DNA from: Candolleomyces eurysporus
Taxonomy: Eukaryota > Basidiomycota > Agaricomycetes > Agaricales > Psathyrellaceae
Length of the DNA: 64,000 nt
Direction: 5' to 3'
Assembly (NCBI GenBank): GCA_027579435.1
Contig: JANBPK010000715.1
Coordinates: 62,001-126,000 of the forward strand
The translations under genes were made by a program, and so were the position numbers. A model generated the notes under the pieces. That model worked only from the letters and a program-made list of their open reading frames with translations, ran no database searches and was not told the DNA's origin. Of this stretch, positions 24,801 to 35,043 are shown piece after piece; position 1 is the first letter of the stretch, and every line of letters starts with the position of its first letter.

Positions 24801-26722
24801 TCTGAGAATTCAGAATAGCTGCTAATTGGCCCCTTGGGTTTTGATCAACAGGGTGGAGAATATGTTTGACAGCAGTTGAGGCATAGATGAAGAACTTTCC
24901 ACATCTTTTGACAAGCTCAGCTTTATCTTCAGATGTTGGTTGCCAAAGTGAATTCAAGTCTGGTAAAGCTGCACTAACTTGAGCAGGAGAAAGATGATAA
25001 TCAAGATATAGCTGAATGTCATCTTCAACTATTCTTGCTTCAATGTCCTGCAAATGAATGCAGCTCACTGTTTGAGCCCCTTGATATTGAACCCGAAGGT
25101 GTCGCTCAGGCCTGGTAGTGAGGAGTATCCTGACATTGGGTAGTTGGTGCGATGATACTGCAGAAAGCAGAAGACGAAGTAAAGCAGAGGCATCAGCCTC
25201 AGCACATTCATCTAGAGCATCAAAAACAAAGACCAGAGGGGTTTTTCTGTCCTTTAGCAACACCTGAAGTGGTTCCACAATGAGACAAGAAAATTGTTCT
25301 TCAATATATTTGTCCAGGACCCCAGGGTGGTTTTCAAGAGCAGCAGCAATAGAGACTCCAAAGGAAGCATTATACCGGGCAAGCTGATATGCAAGAGTGT
25401 GGATGAACAGCACTGCTCCCTTCCTATCAGCAGGTAGCTGAGAAAAGAAGAAGCTAGCACCTAGAGCATTGAGACCAGCAGCACGCTGAGCTACTGTTCT
25501 TGCAACTGTGGACTTTCCGATGCCAGCAATGCCATCCAAGATATAGATCGGCATTTCCAAGCCAACGATTCCGCTCATCCAGCAACCAATATGACTCAGA
25601 AGGGATACACGAGTACCCTCAAAGCATGGCTCGATTGTGGTAGTCACTTCGTGAGAATCATGGGCAGCGCCAGGGACTCGTTTAAGGCGGTCCAGCACTA
25701 CGTTCTGCTACGATAGTCAGAATAGATGTAGAGATATATAGTTAGCTAAGGGAAACGAGACTTGCCATCATGTGGTTTTCAGCACGGGTAAACGTTGTCT
25801 TTAACCACTCATCTTGGCTCTGGATCTTCTTAAGAATGCTGTTGATAGTGATTGTCCCCGCAATATGGTTTTCAATCTATAATCGAGGTCAGAAGATTGA
25901 TTTTGCAGCAACGTATAGCGTGCGACGTACCCAGAAGCGCTGAAGTAACTCGACAATACGTTGGTTTGCTTTCTTCAGAGCTTCAACATTGTCTTCAGCT
26001 AACACATACGCAACCGCTCCCGTCAACGGTCCTTTGTTGACCTCCTCCAAGGCCCCCTGTATCCCTCTATACTCAAGATGGTCAGATCGTCCCTCTCGGA
26101 ATACGACACACAAAGACGTACCCAGCCAACCGTTCAAGGCTATACATCAGATCGACTGGGATCTGAGAAGGTTCCTTGTTGATTGCATGGAGAATGGTTT
26201 CATTGAGGAGGTCACAGTGCGCCTGCAAGGCCTTTACTTCTGCTTTGTTCGACTTGACTTGCTGCACGACGGGGTCAGCAGTGAGCAATCGCACGAATGC
26301 GCCCGCTCTCACCTCAACAATGGTGATAACTTTGGCTAAAGCCTCGAATGGGCCCTTGAAAGGTTCGGGTGCGAGAGAAGCAGCTATCCCCAACGCTGAC
26401 TTGAAGGTACCTGCCAAAATATCTTCGAGAAAAAGAACCAATCAGGGTGAACCTAAGGCGTTGCATGCGACGTGCTCGTACCTGCAGTGTCGAAGTCTCT
26501 CTCGCGTGGTATGCAAGATTGGATTCCTTTCGAGAGATTCTTTACACCTGATTTCAGAGTGTCTTTAGCCGCTCCTCCTGCTTGACGAGCCTGCGCCAAC
26601 AGGCGAGTCCTGCTAGAAGATCGGCTGCGGCCATTGGGATCGACGGGAGTGCCGGGTCGAGTATGTCCCAGAGTCTCGCGAATATGACCGGCGGTTGTGT
26701 CTTTGGGGGCTGGTTCAGCCAT
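21811..26722 (-). CDS. NACHT-WD40 NLR-like protein (NWD)
   Basis: Exons: 26722-26482, 26422-26122, 26066-25931, 25876-25766, 25707-21811; 1561 aa, all phases closing. The N-terminal ~260 residues form the helical region typical of agaric NLR proteins. The NACHT domain has Walker A 'GIAGIGKST' (about 25518), Walker B 'LVFVFDALDE' and sensor 'ILLTTRPE'. The C-terminal half holds 14 WD40 repeats plus one degenerate repeat, with GH and W-D dipeptides in most. Such proteins are STAND NTPases whose repeat domain senses a ligand; several control heterokaryon incompatibility in ascomycetes. The last intron appears to be GC-AG (donor GCAAGT at 25765). From Walker A onward the gene is almost free of CpG, unlike its 5' exons, yet it remains open. 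Confidence 0.92.
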
Positions 26723-26949
26723 CGATGCGTGCTTGTATCTGAATACAAAAGTCACTTCGAGAGATGATGAAGGTTCAGGCCAAGAAGAGGTGCCGAATCG
26801 TCTCATCAATCGTCCATCAAAGACGAGGTCCACACAGCCACAGAGGAATTCACACAAAATAAATATAAAATATCCATCCCTGAACATACGTTGAAGGTAT
26901 GCGAAACGTATATTTATGAAACCGTTTGTAGCGGTATTTAATCATGAAC

Positions 26950-28450
26950 GCTACAGGTGATTTCAATGAATGATTTTGGCGCGAGGATCCAATGTGAAGA
27001 CTATATCAGCGTACTTAAATAGGAATACGAGATTTAAACGCAGTGGATGCAACCGTCGTCCAGCGGGTTTAGTAATCCAATAGAGAGCAAAGGAACCAAA
27101 AATCAGGTGAGGCCACGGGCCAGCACTCCAAAGAAGAGAAGCAGGGTAAGAGGACGGGTGGCCACGGTTTTTGAGCTCTTCCGCGAAGTGCACAGCTATT
27201 CTGAGTCCACACAGCTCACAAGCGCACGCCTAGAGCGTAAAATGGTTCGAAGAGCGATTGAGTGGCACCATCGCCGATAACTCGCAGCCACGGTCAATCT
27301 CGACCGATCTTCTGTTGGTTGACGAGGTGAAAGTCGCTCGTAGTCCTCTGAAGAAAGGAGTGCGAGCATCAGCCCGAAGTTTGACATAAGAGCAAGAATG
27401 ACTGACCGTGCTCGAGCGTGCATATTGTCCATGGCCATGTGTTCTAAACGCAGCATCGAGAAGGGGGACTGTCATATCCAGTCTCTGGGTGCTACGTCAC
27501 GCATAACAAAAGCCCGGGACATAGAGACACACTCGGTGGTAGAGTTAAACAAATTCATGCATACTTCAAGCGGTTCTCCAGCGACGCGACCTAGCAACAT
27601 CAACATTTATTTCCTACCGTCCATCCGCATCGAGGACTTGGCGAAGCCTTGTGAAGGAATAATCAAAATGTGACATAACCAGGGAGGTGCAATCCCGGGC
27701 CCCTCCTTTCCGACTGCGAGTACGGGCAGCCCCTGTTCAACGATTGACCTGAGTTTTCTATCGTTATCCCAAGTGTTCATACCAAGTCCTCGTGCGCTTC
27801 TTAGGGTCCTCGGAGAAGAGTCCGATCATGGGTGCAGGCACCGCACGGGAAGTCGATAGGCTTCACCTTCGGAATACTAACAACGGGGATACCAGTCCTC
27901 CAGCTTGTCCGTGGGTGGAAAGACGGGGGGGTCAGACAGCTTTGCGTTCTACGCAGGGCTGCGCATAGGTTGGAGACGATTTTGCGTGGTCACTTTACGA
28001 GACTCATATTGGTGATAGTCCAGAACAGATAAGCTAGTAATAGGCGTACCTGAGTTCGCCGATACCGCAGAAGGGGTAGGGGGAAGTTCGGGAACGGGGT
28101 GAGATCGGGGTGAGTGTTTCTACGCAGGAAAATGAGCATCCATCCGGCAGGTCGGTAGAGGACGAGATTCCTTACAAGGTGTCTGCAGACCGAATTGGTA
28201 GCAGGTGAATCCTCTGATGTCGCTGGAGGTACACCCAAAGCGTTGAAGGCCGCAGAAGATCATACAGGGAAGACGAATAGAGCGTCGTGGAGAACAAAGC
28301 CGTCCATGACGCTGGACTGGGATGGCCTGGCGAAGGAGGACATGGAGCAACGCGTACTGAGTGGACGTGGGAGAGATGAAGCTTAAGCTTTGAAAGAGAA
28401 CAAATAGATGCAAACTATACATGTGAGTGTTGGATTCAACATCCAAAAGA
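26950..28450 (-). other. Possible small intron-containing gene(s), unassigned
   Basis: Between the NLR and the four-G-domain gene there are several hydrophobic or protein-like short frames on the minus strand: 27193-26963 ('LLWSAGPWPHLIFGSFALYW'), 27456-27196 ('SVILALMSNFGLMLALLSS') and 28446-28120. They may be exons of a membrane protein, but I could not connect them in phase and recognise no family. The sequence could equally be non-coding. Confidence 0.25.
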
Positions 28451-28598
28451 CACGAACTCGTTTAGTCTGACTACGGGAGACTAGATGCAAACCGACTTCA
28501 GGCTCTCTTTCAATTTGTCTTCAGCCTCCCCGCATACGACTATAGCAGTTTTGCAGCAGGCTCCTACCGCCTCAGCACTCTCCATAGTACTCACCATC

Positions 28599-31500
28599 AT
28601 GACGGATTGCAACGAAGATGTGAAGCTTGTCGCGTCTGTACCTTATCTGGCTTTCAAACTACCGCACTCAGATGCTGAACGCTTGGCAGGATCATCGGCA
28701 CTGTTGGCGCTGGAAAGTCCTCGGTATGTTTTATGCGTGGTACGCAGCGGGAAACATGGTGATCTTGAGACCTTCAGTTCATCAACTCCGTTCGTGGTTC
28801 GGATGCAGCTCTTGTCGTCAACAGCCTATTTGGCTCTGGGAGAGAAGTTGAACCATTTGCCTATGAGCGCCCAGATGGTGTTCAGGTAATACTCCTAGAT
28901 ACCCCTGGCTTTGGCGGGTTCGAAAAAAATGCCAACTCAGACGAAGATATCTCTCGTAAAATAGCAAATTTTCCTCAATCACAGTGGGTAGCACGAGTTT
29001 CTAGAGAAAGAGTGTGATCATTGATTCGCTCCAGAGGACGAGACAGCTTCTCAGGTGTGATCCTCCTCCACAGCATCACAGGGGAAGCCGAGAAGTTTGG
29101 AAACAGAAATTCCCGTTACTACATCAGGATGATCAAACGCCTTTGTGGAAATGACGAAATGGCCAACGTCGTCATTGTCACGACCCGATGGGATGAAGTC
29201 GACGACGCCGAAAACGGCGTGGAAGCGGAGCGAAGACTGGTTGAGTCCGATCAGCTCTGGAAAGACCTTCGTGGTGCACGGGTGCCTTTTTTGCGAACTG
29301 GTTTCTTCGGCGAGAACGATCTGCCCAAGGATGAACGCTACCAATGGCCAAGAGCCGTCGTGGAGAACTTGCTGGGCCTGGATCACACTCAGATCATGAC
29401 AAGTCCAGACGATGTTAGGGTAATGCTGTACGTTTTGCTCTTTTCCCCTTTGGATACCAAGAAACTCACCGGGGAATGAACGCGTCCTCTGTAGTGTTAT
29501 GGGCGAAACCCGAGCCGGGAAGTCTTCGGTATGCACTCGCGTCTGAATAAGTTGTATGCCAGAGTGCTGAAAGTCTTTTGCAGTTCATAAACTCTGTCCT
29601 TGGTCGAGATGATGCCGCTGTTGAGGATGGTATTACCGCATGTACCACGATTGCAAAAGAATTTGCTTTCAAGGCATCAGGTTGCATAGACCTTTTTCTA
29701 GTCGACACACCTGGATTCAACGATCATGATTCGGACCTTGAAGCAGACGTGAAGGTTTTGGACACCATTGAGCAGTTTATATTGAACAGGTAAGTCACCT
29801 CAGCAGCTGGTTCATTTTGCTCGAATTGCAATTGACCGATAGCAAAGGTTTGGCAGGGAATGCAAAATCGCGGGTGTCATCTTGCTCCATGATATCACAC
29901 TAGATGAAACTGGGAGTCGTTCTTACAAAAAGTTGCAAACATTCCAACGGTTATGCGGCAGCGAGCTGTTAAATCATGTCGCCGTGGTAACCACACGATG
30001 GGACCTATTAGCGTTTGATCAGACATACCTTGAAGGTTTCATTGAAACTCAACAAAGACTTGAGAATTCTTCGTACGGATTCCTGGGGCAACTCAGCGAT
30101 GAACTTGTTCCGTTTTTTCGTACTGGACAATTCAACAGCGGCGAGCCCGATTCATTCATAGCCCAGCAGCTGGGAAGCCTGTACCGTTCCCCGAAGGCTT
30201 TGGTAGAAAACCTACTTGGAAAAATCAGTATCGTAATGTCAATAATTTCTTTTTATTTCGGAGACATCTTATTCAAATTGTACCTCTTTCAGACTCATAG
30301 GGGAGGTTGGTTCTGGTAAATCAACGGTACTTATCTTGTCCGAGATGATCTGTCTTGAATCTAATTGGTGCTTTAGTTTATCAACCGCGTACTCGGAAAG
30401 TCGGTTGCTCCTGTCGGAGACGACGAAATATGCACGACGCATGTGGTGGAATATATTTATGACCGTTCGGAGGAGTCGAAGGTGATTTTGGTCGATACGC
30501 CAGGCTTCCAACATCACGACAAAGGTTCTACGACCTTTGAAGACGTTTCGCGCATGATCGCAAACCATCGAAACACTCGGTACGCAATTCTCACTTTTTG
30601 CCAGACAGACTCTGATCCGTGGAGCAGATGGAATGAACAAATTGATATTTTAGGGGTCATTCTCCTCCATAGTATCACATCAGCTCTTCCAAGGGGCGCT
30701 GCCGAGAGTCCCTTGATACCCTTCGAGGAAATATCCAAAGACGAGAACATGAAGAATGTTCTCGTCTCTACAACGCGGTGGGATGAAGTGTGTGGTAACG
30801 CTGAGGCTATCGAGGCTGCTACGAGAGTAGAGGAGACTCTTATTGAACTTGAGCCCGACCATGATGGCCCCTCACATGAACGTGCCAATGGAAACACGCG
30901 TATGACCTTTCTTCGCACTGGTATTTTCAGTGATCAAACTCCTCAACCATCCGGAAATCAATTTCAGCCGCCCAAGGCAATAGTGGAACGCTTGTTCCGT
31001 CACGAAAAGAAAAGTTCGGATGGCGTGATTGTGTTCGTCTTTTCTTTACCTCTCCCTTTCACCAGTAGGTATTGACAGACCCCGTTTCAGCATCATGGGG
31101 GTGGTCGGGGCTGGTAAATCGTCGGTCAGTGATTTATACGTAAATCTCTGTGTCTTGTAGGTCGAAGCGCTCATCAATGTTATCTCCAGTTCATCAACTC
31201 TATTCGTGGGAGAGACGAAGCTCTCGTCAGCGATGGAACGTATGCTTGCACTGGAACTATCGAAGAATTTACCTACGAGACCGAAAATCAAATTAGACTG
31301 TCCTTTATCGATACCCCGGGCTTCAACGACAGCGGTGAAGCTGGTGCGAGACCGCATATCGATATCCTGCAGATGGTTTCCCAGTACCTTAATCCTATAG
31401 GGTGAGCAATTCGCCTTCCGTCAGCCAGGGACATCGAGCTAAGATAAACAAGGTCCAACGAGAGAAAGTCCATTTTGGGCATTATCTTTCTCCATAGTAT

Positions 31501-31966
31501 TCTTTCAGATAGCAGAGGCTATGCACGGACCTCTCGGAAAAAAACGAGGATTTTCAAACGGCTATGCGAGGGTGAACTGAACAAACTCGTCGTTGTTGCG
31601 ACGACAGGATGGGATGAAGTTTGCGACGACGAAGAGGCCGTCGACAGGGCGAGGTCGGCCGAGTCCAACCTCAAGGAATCGAGGGGATTTTTGAACGAGC
31701 TCAGCGAAGCTGGGGTCCCTTTCTTCCGCGTCGGCCAATTCACTAACGATCACCCTCTGCCACCAGGTGGGGAATATGTGTCACATATAGGTGTGCTAGA
31801 AAGCCTCCTTGGTGTCGAGGGTCTCGGAGAAGCGAATGGGGGTCAGAAAAACAACAATGATGACAGTTGGACATGGGAATGGCTACGCGCACCTCCCACT
31901 TGGGAGGAACATACACCAGGAGGACCTTCTACGACTACTGCAGAGTCTCAGGAGTCTTCCCGATAG
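28599..31966 (+). CDS. Protein with four tandem AIG1-like G domains
   Basis: Exons: 28599-28633, 28690-28723, 28778-28983, 29035-29427, 29495-29528, 29584-29789, 29857-30237, 30293-30326, 30377-30579, 30628-31032, 31091-31124, 31190-31401, 31453-31966; 896 aa, every junction in phase. Each quarter is a P-loop GTPase domain. G1: GTVGAGKSS, GETRAGKSS, GEVGSGKST, GVVGAGKSS. G3: LDTPGF, VDTPGF, VDTPGF, IDTPGF. G4-like: TTRWDEV, TTRWDLL, TTRWDEV, TTGWDEV. All four therefore look competent to bind nucleotide. The P-loop is always on a 34-nt exon and G3 on a 203-212-nt exon. No start or stop separates the domains, and the beta-1 strand of each next domain crosses the joining intron. The domain is akin to AIG1/GIMAP GTPases, which act at membranes and often oligomerise. 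The donor before domain 3 (GTCAAT) is weak. Confidence 0.85.
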
Positions 31967-33157
31967 GACGTTGAAGGTAGATGTACCCAAGGAATTCCGT
32001 TGTGCTACAGTATCAGATGACTCGCATAGCACACTCTCAATCACGCTCAATATCTACTTGCCTTTATTGTTTGCTGCTCTGTATTAGTGGATACCCTCCC
32101 TTTTATGACAGGCCCTCAAAAATAACACATTCCATGATAAAATATTTTAAATGCTACCTATTGTAGCTGTTGGAACGCGGGACGACATGATGCATGAGTG
32201 AGCAATAGACATCATCCTTCAAGCAGTGCCCAACCGCCCTATCGCGCGCTCCAAGTTGTCTTGTTCAATAACCAGAGGAGACGTCGATTGAATGAATGTA
32301 AGCGATGAACGATGAAGAGTCTCAAGACGGTACCGGCTGATCAAGTGTTTACACATTACAGTAAGTCTGGCCCGTAGGTACTTTCTGTGCTCTTTTGGCC
32401 GAATGAAGAACGCGTCCCTGTCCACAAGTACAGCGAAGCCAGGGTCGACTGTGATGCAAGGGTTAAAATCAACCCCGCCAGGTGCGAGGAATTAAAACAT
32501 ACCTCCTCCCGACTTCCCCAAGAAAACGAAGCGGGTCTAGCTTGATACCCCAGTGCTCGCACACCAGGAGCTTTCCGGTGGGGCAGAAACCTGTACATAC
32601 GATGGATTCAACCAAACCAAGCACGGTACACCCAGAGATTAGATTTCATCACGAGTCAAGAGTAACCTTGACGAGGGGCGACGATGGTGGGTCAACCGCG
32701 ATCAACTGGAGTCAGATGATTCTCAACTCCGAGTCGCCAGCTCCTTGAGCTTGAACCCAGAGCGAACATTCAAGTACCCCGATCCGGGAGCAATATAGGA
32801 AGGTTGTCCTCGTACGTCCCTAAAACTGTAATCAAATGTCTCTACTTGCCGAGTAGAAACTGGAAATGGAACGAAGCCGGTTCTCGCATGCCAATGGCCA
32901 CACCAGGAAACGCGACGTACAATGGCGCACATCGACAGCGAGCTTGGCCGTACTATCCAGGCTGCAGCCACGAAAGCTAGGATGACTCCCAAATTTCAAG
33001 CCGGAAGAAACGATGTGATGATATTTTGCCAAAGGAAGGTTTGAATGTACACTCTCTATCCACACATTCCCTCCCGTAGTGGTTCTTCGTCGACATCTCT
33101 ATGCAACAACAACACTCCCCATACCTCCCGCGAATGGTGAAGGTGGGTGTAGTCCGT
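31967..33157. other. Unresolved stretch, possible minus-strand fragments
   Basis: Short minus-strand frames look partly coding (32425-32219 'RDAFFIRPKEHRKYLRARL'; 32992-32723), with intron-like GTATGT and GTACGT donors at about 32502 and 32917. I could not join them into a gene or recognise a family. Confidence 0.25.
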
Positions 33158-33656
33158 CTAGTGGTGGTGGACGGGCTTGACAACGTCCTGCTCCAAGAAG
33201 CTCAAGAAAGCCTCGGCATCAGCAGCACCATTCGACTCAGCGGCCTCGGTAGCAGCAGCAGATGTCGAGGGGGCAGCAGCAATGGTAGGCTCAACAGCGT
33301 CGTAGGCCGAGAGCTCAGCTGCAAGGTCGGCGGGGAGGGAAGGTGCTTTGGGAGTAGGAGGGAGGGCGAAGGACTTGACAACACCGACGTGGGCGTCCTT
33401 GGCTGCCGGGGCAGGGGCGTATGCCTTGATTTCGCGGAGGTAGAGGTCCTGGACGAGGTCTTTGAGGAAGAGAGGTTAGAGAGGTTTGGAAGCTGAAGGG
33501 TTGGTGAAAAGCCTACCCTTGCGAGCGACAGCGGAGGAGGCGAACCCGCGTCGGGAGGTGACCTGGACTTGTCGGGCCTACAATATCGTTCAGCTTCCAC
33601 AAAATGAAAGAAAGATACGAATTTGCACTCACGGCGATTCTAAGGATGGAGGACAT
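33158..33656 (-). CDS. ATP14: Mitochondrial ATP synthase subunit h (ATP14)
   Basis: Exons 33656-33633, 33577-33517, 33459-33158; 128 aa. The start MSSILRIAARQVQ... and the following Arg/Ser-rich segment form a mitochondrial presequence ending near 'RRGFASSAVARKD'. The mature part has the subunit h signature 'DLVQDLYLREIKAYAP', then 'VVKSFALPPTPKAPSLPADL' and 'ELSAYD', and an acidic C-terminal half ending in HHH. Subunit h belongs to the peripheral stalk of the F1Fo ATP synthase in the inner mitochondrial membrane. The gene is transcribed away from INH1 across a 256-bp gap. Confidence 0.9.
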
Positions 33657-33912
33657 GTTTGGAGTGGTAGAGCTTGACGACAACGACGGCGGACAGCAGG
33701 TAAAAGTTGGATGCCTTCGGGAGCGTGGGAATAAGAGTACAAGTGTGACACACACGGGACCTTCCGGGACGCTCCTATTGGCTGGGCGTGCATCGTCATC
33801 ATACGGCTAGCCGTTCGTTCAGTCAAGGAAAAGAGTCTAGAATTTGTTCTCGTGTTTTGCATAGATTCATCTCTCTTCTACCTCTACCACCACCATCATC
33901 TCGATAACCAGA
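33657..33912. promoter_or_regulatory. Shared promoter region of ATP14 and INH1
   Basis: The two start codons are 256 bp apart in head-to-head orientation, so this gap must hold both promoters and both 5' UTRs. I see no obvious TATA box; the centre contains GC-rich blocks and GGACGCTCCTATTGGCTGGG, which carries a CCAAT box (ATTGG on this strand). Co-regulation of the two ATP synthase partners is an inference from the arrangement. Confidence 0.55.
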
Positions 33913-34381
33913 ATGCTTGCTTTGCGCACCGTTGCTGCCCGCCGTGTTGTCAGCCGTGTCCCTGTCGCGGCAAGGGCGTACACTGTTGGAAGAAGTGAAG
34001 GAAGCGTCGCAGAGAGCAGGGGCTTCAAGTGTGTTTTTTCTGTTCTTTTTCATTCTGGAGACTGATTTTCTCTTACGAATTGTAGCAAGAAGGAAAAGGC
34101 CCACGAAGGTACGCTTTGCAAAGCCATATAATATTTCTAACACGCTGGTTCTCACCTTTCCCGGTTGTTTCCAGACCAATATGTGCACAAGCACGAGGCC
34201 GAACAGCTCGCGAAGCTGAGGGCGCAGGTTCGTTCATTCGAGCACCTCCCCTTCCCCTCGCACAACATAACCTCTGACCGCCATTCTTTCCCTTCTCTAG
34301 ATTGACTCCAAGAACGCCGAACTGGAGAACCTGAAGGCACAGGAAGCCGAGCTCGAGAAGAACGCTGCCAAGAAGCAGTAA
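33913..34381 (+). CDS. INH1: Mitochondrial ATPase inhibitor (INH1/IF1)
   Basis: Exons 33913-34028, 34086-34108, 34175-34227, 34301-34381; 90 aa. The N-terminus 'MLALRTVAARRVVSRVPVAA' is a presequence. The conserved inhibitory segment follows: 'EGSVAESRGF', 'KKEKAHEDQYVHKHEAEQL', and a C-terminal coiled coil (IDSKNAELENLKAQEAELEK). IF1 proteins block ATP hydrolysis by F1 when the membrane potential collapses. Exon 2 is only 23 nt. Intron 3 uses the donor GTTCGT. The length and motif order match the family, so the call is firm. Confidence 0.93.
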
Positions 34382-35043
34382 GCAGTCAACGGCCTCCCGT
34401 ATGTATGTTCTAGCCTCTCACTTCCCGATTTCGACTCTGACTACCGCCCGCTGATTTTTAGCTTTCTTCCGTTGGGAATTTAGGATGAAGAATTCTTGTC
34501 TCCGTTCTTACAAATGACTCTTCCTCTACGTCAATGACAACTCAGTTTTATACACGTCCCCCTTAGTCTGGGTGTCCCTGGACGATCGAAACGGGCCTTT
34601 CGTCATCGCGGAGGCATATTTCTTATTCCGCGCTAGCCACCCATAGGCTCCATTTTGGCTTTGCTTCGTACTTGCGGAAACGATTCCACTCAGTGCGGTT
34701 TCCTCAACCTACACACATATAGGCTAGGTCAGCCTGGAGTGCGTTAGTTTTGTAAGGCTTGGCTATTTTCCTCATAAGTTCAGGGAGGAGCCAAGGCGCC
34801 AAGGGTTGGCCTTTCTCTAACTCCCTCTTCACCACAAAATTCCTGCAGCGCAATTCGGAGTGGACGAGACCCTCTCTAGTCACCCTGTGACAACCATTGG
34901 AGGACCCGCGTAAAGACAAAACGTTTATCAACTGTTAAAATCGCCCCTGAGATCAAACCAAAAATGAAATTGTCAGAACCGATCCTCGCTATCGAACAAC
35001 TAGAATTATAATTAAACAGCAAAAGGCCCTCTAATTCAACAAC
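34382..35043. other. Convergent 3' intergenic region
   Basis: This lies between the stop codons of INH1 (+) and the beta adaptin (-). It contains 3' UTR-like AT-rich sequence and no open frame with a recognisable motif. Confidence 0.5.

Noticed and set aside
28599..31966. Four separate tandem GTPase genes
   Set aside because: There is no intergenic space, no start-codon context before domains 2-4, and the inter-domain introns keep frame and rebuild the beta-1 strands.
33202..33600. 132-codon Pro/Ser/Leu-rich minus-strand frame over ATP14
   Set aside because: It is an out-of-frame reading through ATP14 exons and introns; the spliced ATP14 model explains the sequence.
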